Assembly (NCBI GenBank): GCA_016710015.1
Contig: JADJLR010000004.1
Coordinates: forward strand, 186,001 to 250,000
Source: Flavobacteriales bacterium
GTDB lineage: Bacteria > Bacteroidota > Bacteroidia > Flavobacteriales_F > PHOS-HE28
Length of the DNA stretch: 64,000 nucleotides
Reading direction: 5' to 3'
This document shows, in pieces, positions 42,909 to 50,213 of the stretch. Both the position numbers and the translations under genes were made by a program. The notes beneath the pieces were generated by a model. That model was not told the origin of the DNA. It did not search any database and saw only the letters and a list, made by a program, of their open reading frames with translations. Each line of letters begins with the position of its first letter. Position 1 is the stretch's first letter.

Positions 42909-44783
42909 CTATCGACCGAGGTAGACCATGAGCACACTCATGTCGGCTGGGGAAACCCCGCTAATACGAGATGCTTGTCCAAGTGTGCGGGGTTTGATCT
43001 TATCGAGTTTCTGGCGGGCTTCCATTGAGAGGGAAGTAAGGCGAGCATATTCCATTTCGAGCTCTATGGGAACACTTTCCAAGCGAAGTATGCGGTTCGC
43101 CATGTCGCGTTCCTTCTCCAAATAGCCACTGTATTTCAAGTCGATCTCAACCTGTTCGATCACTTCGAGCTTGAGGTCACCTGCGGCAGTAGCGGTTTGT
43201 CCGACGAGTGTCGAAAGAGGTTCTAGATCCGCATAGTCGAGCTGCGGTCGAAGGAGCAGGTCATAGAGCTTCACCTTTTGTCTGAGAGCCGATGTTCCAC
43301 GTGGAACGATCACGGGGTTAGCCACTTCGGGATCGATGCTTTCCGAGCGAAATGCGTCGGCAAGGGCGGCAGTGTGTTTAGCCTTGGAAATGACCCGATG
43401 TAACCGCTCAAAACTGGCAAGGCCGATGGTGTTGGATCGCTCAGTGAGTCGGAGGTCGGCATTGTCCTGGCGAAGGAGAATTCGGAACTCGGCCCTGCTG
43501 GTGAACATGCGGTAAGGCTCTTCGGTCCCCTTGGTAATGAGGTCATCTATCAATACGCCGATATAGGCTTCATCTCGTCCTAGCGTGAACGGCGGCAGTT
43601 CGTTCAGCGAAAGGTGTGCATTGATCCCGGCCATCAGCCCTTGGCACGCCGCTTCTTCATATCCGGTAGTTCCGTTTATTTGGCCTGCGAAATACAGCCC
43701 CCTTACGAGCTTAGTTTCCAATGTATGCTTCAGCTGCGTGGGGGGGAAGTAGTCGTATTCCACAGCATAGCCCGGACGGAACATCCTAGCTTCAGCGAAT
43801 CCGGGAATAGCACGGAGCGCTTTTAACTGAACATCTTCTGGTAAGCTTGTACTGAACCCATTGATGTAGGTTTCCACGGTATTCCAGCCCTCGGGTTCTA
43901 CGAAGATCTGGTGGCGGTCTTTGTCCGCGAACCGCTCGATCTTGTCTTCGATGCTTGGGCAGTAGCGTGGACCGACCCCTTGGATACGACCATTGAACAT
44001 GGGACTCTGCGCGAAGCCGGTTCGCAAAATATCATGCACTTCAGGGCTGGTGTACGCGATCCAGCAGGACAGTTGTTCCTTCGGCGGGGTGCTGGTCGGT
44101 AGATAGGAGAATTTTCCGGGCTGGAGATCTCCGGGCTGCTCTTCCAAAAGACTGCGATCAATGCTTCGTCCATCCACCCGAGGCGGGGTTCCGGTCTTCA
44201 TTCTACCAGCCTCGAACCCGAGGCTCACCAATTGTTCGGTAATACCGTGGCTGGCCTTTTCGCCAGCCCGTCCACCGCCCATCTGGCGTTCGCCGATGTG
44301 CATGATACCGTTCATGAAGGTTCCGCTTGTGAGAATGACCGCATGACAGTTGATGGTACTTCCGAGAGCTGTCCGCACCCCGATCACGCGGCCAGCGGTC
44401 TGGAGGATCTCCACGACACCGTCTTGCCAGAAATGGACATTGGGTGTCTGCTCCAGGGTATGTCGCCACTCACTCGCGAAGAGGTTCCGATCATTCTGGG
44501 CGCGAGGGCTCCACATGGCGGGACCCTTGCTCCGGTTGAGCATGCGGAACTGGACCGTGCTTCGGTCCGTGATGATCCCAGAAAATCCCCCAAGGGCGTC
44601 GATCTCTCGTACGATCTGGCCCTTTGCCACACCGCCCATCGCCGGGTTGCAACTCATCTGGCCGATCACACCCATGTTCATGGTGACCAAGAGCACGCGA
44701 GAACCCATGTTCGCTGCTGCCGCTGCTGCCTCACACCCGGCATGGCCGCCACCTACGACGACCACATCATATCGTTCCTTCAT
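42909..44783 (-). CDS. mnmG: tRNA U34 carboxymethylaminomethyl synthase subunit MnmG
   Basis: FAD-binding partner of MnmE in modifying wobble uridine of tRNAs. The protein has 624 residues from the ATG at 44783, chosen because MKERYDVVVVGGGHAG is the family N-terminus with the dinucleotide-binding GGGHAG at 11-16. Further family motifs are MSCNPAMGGVAKGQIVREID, TGTPPRVDGRSID and FTSRAEFRILLRQDNADLRLT. A TACCTTTG promoter lies about 93 bases upstream, with a hairpin (44818-44838) and a parS-like site in the leader. A second such site lies inside the gene. Confidence 0.97.
   Translation of the reverse strand: MKERYDVVVVGGGHAGCEAAAAAANMGSRVLLVTMNMGVIGQMSCNPAMGGVAKGQIVREIDALGGFSGIITDRSTVQFRMLNRSKGPAMWSPRAQNDRNLFASEWRHTLEQTPNVHFWQDGVVEILQTAGRVIGVRTALGSTINCHAVILTSGTFMNGIMHIGERQMGGGRAGEKASHGITEQLVSLGFEAGRMKTGTPPRVDGRSIDRSLLEEQPGDLQPGKFSYLPTSTPPKEQLSCWIAYTSPEVHDILRTGFAQSPMFNGRIQGVGPRYCPSIEDKIERFADKDRHQIFVEPEGWNTVETYINGFSTSLPEDVQLKALRAIPGFAEARMFRPGYAVEYDYFPPTQLKHTLETKLVRGLYFAGQINGTTGYEEAACQGLMAGINAHLSLNELPPFTLGRDEAYIGVLIDDLITKGTEEPYRMFTSRAEFRILLRQDNADLRLTERSNTIGLASFERLHRVISKAKHTAALADAFRSESIDPEVANPVIVPRGTSALRQKVKLYDLLLRPQLDYADLEPLSTLVGQTATAAGDLKLEVIEQVEIDLKYSGYLEKERDMANRILRLESVPIELEMEYARLTSLSMEARQKLDKIKPRTLGQASRISGVSPADMSVLMVYLGR
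43294..43307. promoter_or_regulatory. parS-like palindrome 2
   Basis: A second perfect GTTCCACGTGGAAC, preceded by T and followed by G, inside mnmG where it encodes VPRGT. Confidence 0.8.
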
Positions 44784-44793
44784 TGGTAGTTGT

Positions 44794-44807
44794 GTTCCAC
44801 GTGGAAC
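44794..44807. promoter_or_regulatory. parS-like palindrome 3
   Basis: A third perfect GTTCCACGTGGAAC, preceded by T and followed by C, 10 bases upstream of the mnmG start codon. It is non-coding, so its conservation cannot come from codon constraints. Confidence 0.85.
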
Positions 44808-44875
44808 CACTTGGTCGATCCACTGATCTTCAGTGGATTATCCAATTGGTATTGGGATAGGTTCCATGGACGCAG

Positions 44876-44883
44876 CAAAGGTA
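44876..44883 (-). promoter_or_regulatory. -7 promoter element for mnmG
   Basis: On the minus strand TACCTTTG matches TAnnTTTG. It would give an mnmG leader of about 88 bases containing the hairpin and parS-like site 3. Confidence 0.65.
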
Positions 44884-45056
44884 GATCGATCCCCACATTG
44901 GAGCAGGTGTAGGTGCGGTGATCCTAGCACGACCACACCCCGTGTGGCTCAACGTAAAGCTGATCAATGCGCTCCAAGGATCGGAACTGAAGTAAGGCCA
45001 AGCAATGGGCGGCGGCCTTTTAGTGCTTCATCCATCACACCCGGACGAACCGATCC

Positions 45057-45064
45057 TAGCTTTG
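45057..45064 (+). promoter_or_regulatory. -7 promoter element for the glycosyltransferase gene
   Basis: TAGCTTTG matches TAnnTTTG exactly, 62 bases before the ATG at 45127. Confidence 0.55.
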
Positions 45065-45126
45065 TTCGTACAAGTGCTTTAACCCCTGTCGAAATCATTC
45101 CGGAGCGCATTTCATAACGCCATTCC

Positions 45127-46125
45127 ATGTCCGCACCTCACACCAAACCGAAAAGCGCAGTCCTCTTCATTGGATTCAAACGATACGACGAATCCAAGGC
45201 CGTTATCGAAGCCATACGGGCGGTTCGACCGAGCCGATTCTACTTCGCTTGTGATGGTGCGCGGGCAGATAAGTCCGGAGAAGCAGAAGAGGTGGAGCGT
45301 GTACGTTCGCTGACCGCCTTGGTGGATTGGCCGTGCGAGTTCCGGACGCTGTTCAGTGACACCAACCGATCCGTGCGTTTTGGTCCACCGGCAGCGATCG
45401 ACTGGTTCTTCGACCACGAAGAGGAGGGGATCATTCTGGAGGACGATTGCTTGCCAATGCCCACATGGTTCCGATATGCCGATGAAATGTTGGAGCGGTA
45501 TCGGAACGATGAGCGTGTTTGGGTCATTCAGGGGAACAACCTGATGCCACAATGGCGCACACCTCTCGACGACTCCTACTACTTCAGTGCCCACGGTTAT
45601 GGTGCATATTGGGGATGGGCGAGCTGGCGACGGACATGGAAGAAGTACGATCTGCAAATGCAGGATTGGCCAGCTGTCCGAGATAGCGGATTGTTGGAGG
45701 GGCACTTCCTGTCCGCATCAGAACGCGAAGAAGTGTACATGATCTTCGAAAAGTCATGGAATGGTGAGATCCATTCATGGGACTACCAGTTGGACTATGG
45801 GCGCATGGTCCACGGTGCCGTGAACATCATTCCCAGCAACAACCTCATTCGGAACATCGGATTCGGATCGGCAAGCACCCATACCGGAAGTGAAGAGGAT
45901 CCGCGCAATATGGACAACGCTGAGGATGCCTCATTCCCGATCAAACACCCCATGCACGTATTGGTGGATAACCGCAGGGACCTTGCGTATTTCGAACAGT
46001 TCATCGAACCCAGCCCGCTGCGACGGATCAAGAGCTTGGTGAAACAGACTCTGCCGACCAACATGGATCGCTCCATAACGCCCTACCTCTCCAAGCTGCA
46101 ACGGAAGTTGGGGATCCAACGCTGA
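45127..46125 (+). CDS. GT-A glycosyltransferase-like protein
   Basis: 332-residue cytoplasmic protein without signal peptide or membrane segment. It resembles nucleotide-diphospho-sugar transferases of the GT-A fold: AVLFIGFKRYDESKAVIEAI at the start, and the metal-binding acidic motif GIILEDDCLPMPTWF near 100-114, as in GnT-I-like enzymes. A GYGAYWGWASWRRTW stretch near 158-172 is typical of the group that databases name after the hemolytic protein HlpA. It probably glycosylates an envelope or secreted molecule; T9SS cargo modification is one possibility. It is divergent from mnmG, and the neighbouring methyltransferase could act on the same glycan (inference). Confidence 0.82.
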   Translation: MSAPHTKPKSAVLFIGFKRYDESKAVIEAIRAVRPSRFYFACDGARADKSGEAEEVERVRSLTALVDWPCEFRTLFSDTNRSVRFGPPAAIDWFFDHEEEGIILEDDCLPMPTWFRYADEMLERYRNDERVWVIQGNNLMPQWRTPLDDSYYFSAHGYGAYWGWASWRRTWKKYDLQMQDWPAVRDSGLLEGHFLSASEREEVYMIFEKSWNGEIHSWDYQLDYGRMVHGAVNIIPSNNLIRNIGFGSASTHTGSEEDPRNMDNAEDASFPIKHPMHVLVDNRRDLAYFEQFIEPSPLRRIKSLVKQTLPTNMDRSITPYLSKLQRKLGIQR

Positions 46126-46171
46126 CCCTCCGACTTATTGCCGTGACCACGACAGGCGTGATCCCCGAAGT

Positions 46172-46179
46172 TACCTTCG
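46172..46179 (+). promoter_or_regulatory. -7 element abutting the nuclease start codon
   Basis: TACCTTCG ends 5 bases before the ATG at 46185, consistent with a leaderless mRNA. It also decides the start: the alternative ATG at 46143 lies upstream of the promoter. Confidence 0.55.
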
Positions 46180-46184
46180 GCCAC

Positions 46185-48143
46185 ATGGTCAGACCACTCT
46201 GCTTCGCGACCCTCGCGTTGATCCCCCATCTTTTCGTGGCGCAAACCATTTGCCAGATCCAGGGAAGTGGGAGCGTAAGCGCCTATGCCGGGCAGGTGGT
46301 CACCACGGAGGGGGTCGTTACCGCGTTGTTCACCGGCACGGGGTCCCTGAACGGCTACTTCTTGGAGCAACCGAATTGCGATGGAGATGACGCTACGAGC
46401 AACGGGGTGTTCGTATACGATGCTACGCCTTCTGGTGTGGCTGTGGGTCTGAGGCTCTCGGTTACAGCAACGGTGACCGAGTTCAATGGTGTTACGGAAC
46501 TCATCAACCCGAATGTGCAGGTATTGGGTCCCGGCTCTGTGGTGCCCACCGACCTTTCCCTGCCTTTGGCAACTGCAAACTTATGGGAGCGTTACGAGGG
46601 GATGCTCCTTCGGTTCACGGCCACATTGATGGTCACTGACAATTCGAGTTTGTACCAATACGGAGAACTGGTGTTGGCACCGCACCGCCTGTTCACGCCC
46701 ACGGACCTGATCGACCCGAATGATGCTGTCGCAAGCGGCACCACTTCGAGTGGGCAAAGCAATGTGGGGGCCGTGAACGCCGAGTTCGACTTGATCGATC
46801 GGAGTGTGATCGTACTGGATGATGGTCGGACGAATACGTATCCTTCGCCGACGCCTTGGGTGGGTCCGGCTGGAACCTTGCGAACCGGCAGTACTGTGAC
46901 TGGGCTTACGGCCGTGCTGCACTATTCGTACGGGGCATATCGGTTGGAGCCAGTAGGGTCCAACCAAGTGGTACCGGCCGAACGTCCTTTGGCACCAGAG
47001 CTTGGGGATGGACTCCGGGCCGCATCGTTGAATGTATTGAACTACTTCACCACCCTAGGGGACTGGGGAGCCCAAAATGCCGACGAATTGGGTCGACAAC
47101 GGACCAAGTTGGTCGCCGCCATTGAAGCCATGGACCCCGATGTGCTAGCCCTTTGCGAGGTGGAGAACGACGATGCGGCATGGATGGATCTGCTGGATGC
47201 GTTGAATGCGGAAGTTGGAGCGGGTACCTACGGCGCCCTGGAAGAGGACGGTTTTGGCGGAGGTACCCGGTCGGTGGTCTTCTACAAGCCAGCGGTCCTA
47301 GAAACATGTACCCCGTTGTACTCCTTGAACACGGGCATCTTTAAGCGGCCCCATTTGACCCAGGGGTTCATAAGCCTCGCAACAGGAGGACGATTCTTGT
47401 TCAGCACCATGCATCTGCGTAGCAAGCTTTGCGACAATGCGACGGGAACGAACTTGGACCAAGGCGACGGGCAAGGCTGTTACAACACTACCCGAAAGGC
47501 GCAAGTAAGCGCACTCATCACGCATTGGTCGGACCTACGAACGAACAGTGGTATCTCAGCCCAGTTGATCATGGGGGACTTCAACGCATATAGCGAAGAG
47601 GACCCGCTCGACCTGCTCCGCTCGGCAGAACTACAGGACCTCATGGAAATAGGGGATCATTCCTACCTGTACCAAGGACTCGCTGGTGCGTTGGACCACG
47701 CCTTCGGAACTTCTTCCATGTCCAGCTCAACGTTGGTCTCAGCGGTATGGCATATCAACAGCGATGAACCCGCCGCACTGGACTATTCGGATGCCAATAT
47801 ATCCCGCTATCAGCCCAATGCATTCCGGTGTAGCGATCATGATCCGGTCCTGGTGGGCTTTTCTGAAATGGGCCTGTCTGTCGGATCAGAGGAGGTTGTT
47901 GGAGCAATGTCGATCCAATTCCTGCTCAACGAGCAGTTGGCGCAATGGGTCCCGAATGGCGTGGATCCAGGCCCGATGGACCTGTTCATCGTAGATGCGC
48001 GTGGATCGTTGGTACACACGCGGACCATACGTAGCGGGGAAACGGTGGACCTGACCCCTTTCGCACCTGGGATCTACTTGTGGCATCTCACCGACTCATC
48101 GGCAGGTAAACCGGTCGGGCTAGGTCGGTTCGTTCTTCCCTGA
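46185..48143 (+). CDS. Secreted ExeM/NucH-like nuclease with T9SS domain
   Basis: Predicted extracellular DNase of 652 residues. A signal peptide (VRPLCFATLALIPHLFVAQ) precedes an OB-like domain (SVSAYAGQVVTTEGVVTALF, about 25-150) found in ExeM-type nucleases. An endonuclease/exonuclease/phosphatase domain follows (about 275-560) with RAASLNVLNYF, CEVENDDAAW, STMHLRSK, MGDFNAYSEEDP and the final CSDHDPVLVGF (catalytic Asp-His). A T9SS sorting-type domain ends it (PFAPGIYLWHLTD). It probably degrades extracellular DNA for nutrients or biofilm turnover. It converges on the PEBP gene with a 7-base gap. Confidence 0.9.
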   Translation: MVRPLCFATLALIPHLFVAQTICQIQGSGSVSAYAGQVVTTEGVVTALFTGTGSLNGYFLEQPNCDGDDATSNGVFVYDATPSGVAVGLRLSVTATVTEFNGVTELINPNVQVLGPGSVVPTDLSLPLATANLWERYEGMLLRFTATLMVTDNSSLYQYGELVLAPHRLFTPTDLIDPNDAVASGTTSSGQSNVGAVNAEFDLIDRSVIVLDDGRTNTYPSPTPWVGPAGTLRTGSTVTGLTAVLHYSYGAYRLEPVGSNQVVPAERPLAPELGDGLRAASLNVLNYFTTLGDWGAQNADELGRQRTKLVAAIEAMDPDVLALCEVENDDAAWMDLLDALNAEVGAGTYGALEEDGFGGGTRSVVFYKPAVLETCTPLYSLNTGIFKRPHLTQGFISLATGGRFLFSTMHLRSKLCDNATGTNLDQGDGQGCYNTTRKAQVSALITHWSDLRTNSGISAQLIMGDFNAYSEEDPLDLLRSAELQDLMEIGDHSYLYQGLAGALDHAFGTSSMSSSTLVSAVWHINSDEPAALDYSDANISRYQPNAFRCSDHDPVLVGFSEMGLSVGSEEVVGAMSIQFLLNEQLAQWVPNGVDPGPMDLFIVDARGSLVHTRTIRSGETVDLTPFAPGIYLWHLTDSSAGKPVGLGRFVLP

Positions 48144-48150
48144 TCCACGT

Positions 48151-48696
48151 TCAACGACCGTAGTAGAAGACCAGGCTGGCCTTGGCCAAGGTGTGCTGGT
48201 GAAGGTTGAACCCCACCATGGGGGCACTGGCCTTGGCATCCAGCCCAAGCTTCTCCAGATCCAGAGCGTATACGGTGATGATGTATTGGTGCGCCCCATG
48301 GCCGGGTGGCGGGCAAGGTCCGCCGTAACCCGCCGTTCCGAAGTCGGTGATACTTTGAACGGCCCCGGTCGGCAGGTCGGTCTTCCCGTTTGTGCCCGCT
48401 CCAGTGGGAAGCGTCATGATCGATCCAGGTAGGTCGAATACCACCCAATGCCACCAACCACTCCCTGTTGGGGCATCCGGGTCGTACATCGTTACAGCAT
48501 AGCTCTTGGTGCCTTCCGGTGGGTTGGACCAAGCAAGCTGGGGGCTGGTGTTCGCTCCGGTGCAGCCAAAACCATCGTACACCTGTTGCATAGTGGCTTG
48601 GCCGCCCAAGTCTGCGCTCTTCAGTGTGAAGGTTCCCTGGCCGAAGGCATACGTGCAGGTACCTAAGAGTAGGAGGGTGGAAATGGGGCGATACAT
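48151..48696 (-). CDS. YbhB/YbcL-type phosphatidylethanolamine-binding protein family
   Basis: Exported protein of 181 residues in the PEBP/Raf-kinase-inhibitor-like family. A signal peptide (ISTLLLLGTCTYAFGQ) is followed by the family motifs GANTSPQLAWSNPPEGTKSYAVTMYDPDAP (about 45-75), WWHWVVFDLP near 80-90 and GYGGPCPPPGHGAHQYIITVYAL near 123-146. Bacterial members bind small anionic ligands and their physiological role is not settled. A TACCTTCG element lies 17 bases before the ATG. Confidence 0.93.
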   Translation of the reverse strand: MYRPISTLLLLGTCTYAFGQGTFTLKSADLGGQATMQQVYDGFGCTGANTSPQLAWSNPPEGTKSYAVTMYDPDAPTGSGWWHWVVFDLPGSIMTLPTGAGTNGKTDLPTGAVQSITDFGTAGYGGPCPPPGHGAHQYIITVYALDLEKLGLDAKASAPMVGFNLHQHTLAKASLVFYYGR

Positions 48697-48713
48697 GGGA
48701 TCTGGTGTTTGCT

Positions 48714-48721
48714 CGAAGGTA
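48714..48721 (-). promoter_or_regulatory. -7 promoter element for the PEBP gene
   Basis: On the minus strand TACCTTCG fits TAnnTTyG, 17 bases before the start codon at 48696. Confidence 0.5.
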
Positions 48722-48862
48722 AAGGATAGGGTTTGGTCGAAAAGAGAAGCCCTATTCCGAGGTGTGATGCTCCTAAGAAACTACTTTCACGGCACGAACC
48801 TTGCGACCTGCCAACCCCCACGACGGGCTGTTCCGTCCAAACACCAAACAAACAAGAACACC

Positions 48863-49279
48863 ATGCGTAAATTGATCCTATCCGTAGCCACTGTATTGTG
48901 CTGCACGACCGCGTTCGCTCAAGAGAAGACGACCGTGACCAAAGAGGCCACCCCTGCGACCATGCAGGCTGGCGATGAACTCACAGAGGCGAAGATGAAG
49001 CTATCCGGAGACCTGAAGAACTCGATCGGAACAGCGGAAATGCTGATCTCCAAAGCGAAGAACATGTCCGGGGCAGAGCCCAGCAAGGCCGAGACCTACA
49101 TGAAGATGATCGAGAGCGTCACAGCCACCCGCGACGGCCTCATGGAGCAATTGAACGTGGTGAATCAGGCAACGGCCGCGAACAGCAAAGAAGTGTTCGC
49201 CAAAGCGGCTACAGCCAATACGGAGGCGACGGAGTCCTTCGCGAACTTCAAGAAAGAAATGGCACCCGAGGGCAAATAA
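48863..49279 (+). CDS. Small secreted helical protein of unknown function
   Basis: 138-residue protein with a clear signal peptide (MRKLILSVATVLCCTTAFAQ) from the ATG at 48863; the frame is open upstream but that part mirrors the PEBP gene. The mature part is Ala/Glu/Lys-rich and almost entirely helix-forming (AKMKLSGDLKNSIGTAEMLI, ETYMKMIESVTATRDGLMEQ), probably a coiled coil in the periplasm. I recognise no family. An A-rich leader precedes the start and a strong terminator follows at 49304. Confidence 0.8.
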   Translation: MRKLILSVATVLCCTTAFAQEKTTVTKEATPATMQAGDELTEAKMKLSGDLKNSIGTAEMLISKAKNMSGAEPSKAETYMKMIESVTATRDGLMEQLNVVNQATAANSKEVFAKAATANTEATESFANFKKEMAPEGK

Positions 49280-49303
49280 GCTTAGCTCGCAAGAGCGAGG
49301 ATG

Positions 49304-49331
49304 GGCCGTCACTTTCGGGTGGCGGCCTTTT
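49304..49331 (+). terminator. Terminator of the small secreted protein gene
   Basis: A 9-bp stem with one G-T pair (GGCCGTCAC/GTGGCGGCC) and a 6-base loop is followed by TTTT. It overlaps the last codons of ybeY on the other strand. Confidence 0.8.
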
Positions 49332-49770
49332 CCTTATCCGGGGTGGGAAAGTGTGCCAAATAGGTGTCCTCCCGCTGGCGCATCGCGGACCGGTCCGCCT
49401 TGGACTTGTCCTTGTGCCCCAAAAGGTGCAGGAGGCCATGCACCATCACGCGGCGCAGTTCGTGCTGAACGGGGACGTTGAAGTTGTCCGCGTTCTCCTT
49501 GATCCGGTCGTAGCTCATGAGCACGTCGCCGGCCACGCCATTGTTGCTATCCACCGGAAAGGTGATCACGTCGGTGTGCTCGTCGTGATGTAGAAAGGTG
49601 TGGTTGTAGTGGAGCAGGCTCTTTTCGTCCATCAGTACGAAGGTGACCGCATCGATGCGGGAGCCGTGGTCCTGAGCAACACGGTGCAGCCATCGACGCA
49701 AACGTTCGCGATCCCGGAACGCATTGGGAACCTGTTGAACGATGAATCCGATGGGATCCGTACTGGCCAT
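49309..49770 (-). CDS. ybeY: Endoribonuclease YbeY, rRNA maturation factor
   Basis: Zinc-dependent RNase needed for 16S rRNA 3'-end maturation and ribosome quality control. It has 153 residues. The zinc site is the HGLLHLLGHKDK stretch near 110-121 (three His), and FVLMDEKSLLHYNHTFLHHDEHTDVITFP is the family core. Its ATG overlaps the stop of the upstream ATP-binding protein gene by one base (TAATG), so the two are translationally coupled. Confidence 0.95.
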   Translation of the reverse strand: MASTDPIGFIVQQVPNAFRDRERLRRWLHRVAQDHGSRIDAVTFVLMDEKSLLHYNHTFLHHDEHTDVITFPVDSNNGVAGDVLMSYDRIKENADNFNVPVQHELRRVMVHGLLHLLGHKDKSKADRSAMRQREDTYLAHFPTPDKEKAATRK

Positions 49771-50207
49771 TACTCCTGTACCGGCTGAAGGCTGAACGCC
49801 ATGGCCACCGTTGCTCCGTTGTCGGAGAACTCGACGTTATCGGCCAAAGCACGCATGAGGAACACACCGCGCCCATGCGGTTTTTCAATGTTCAGCGGAT
49901 CGGTGGGGTCGGGGAGGTGATCGAAGTCGAAACCGGGCCCTTGATCCTGCACCATGAAGATGATCCGATCACCCTTTACCTCGTAGCCGAGGGTTACTGT
50001 CTTTGCGGGATCCAGCGCGTTGCCATGGTGGATGGCGTTGTTCACCGCCTCCGTAAGGGCGATGAGGATATTGCCGTAATGGCTCTCGTGGACATTGTGC
50101 TTGGCGCACGCCTCATCGATCAGTTTCTCGGCCAAGGCGATGTTCTCGGCCTTCGCAGGAAAATCGATCCGTTGCGTGAATTCCAACTCTTCGGTCAAAG
50201 CTCCCAT
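49770..50207 (-). CDS. RsbW-like HATPase (anti-sigma regulatory factor type)
   Basis: 145-residue ATP-binding protein of the GHKL superfamily, like the kinases RsbW and SpoIIAB. The N box is LIALTEAVNNAIHHGN near 48-63, the G1 box DQGPGFDFD near 93-101 and the G2 region HGRGVFLMRALAD near 113-125. In Firmicutes these proteins hold a sigma factor and phosphorylate an anti-anti-sigma. No sigma or STAS gene is adjacent here; instead it lies between DUF4175 and ybeY, an order I believe is conserved in Bacteroidota. A SpoIIE phosphatase at 22370 could act in the same kind of circuit. Confidence 0.88.
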   Translation of the reverse strand: MGALTEELEFTQRIDFPAKAENIALAEKLIDEACAKHNVHESHYGNILIALTEAVNNAIHHGNALDPAKTVTLGYEVKGDRIIFMVQDQGPGFDFDHLPDPTDPLNIEKPHGRGVFLMRALADNVEFSDNGATVAMAFSLQPVQE

Positions 50208-50213
50208 GGCGTT

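Larger units (their letters stand above)
44811..45126. other. Divergent mnmG/glycosyltransferase intergenic region
   Basis: It holds a perfect 9-bp hairpin at 44818-44838 (ATCCACTGA/TCAGTGGAT, 3-base loop) in the mnmG leader and the two divergent promoters. I found no cluster of DnaA boxes and no gene. Confidence 0.6.
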
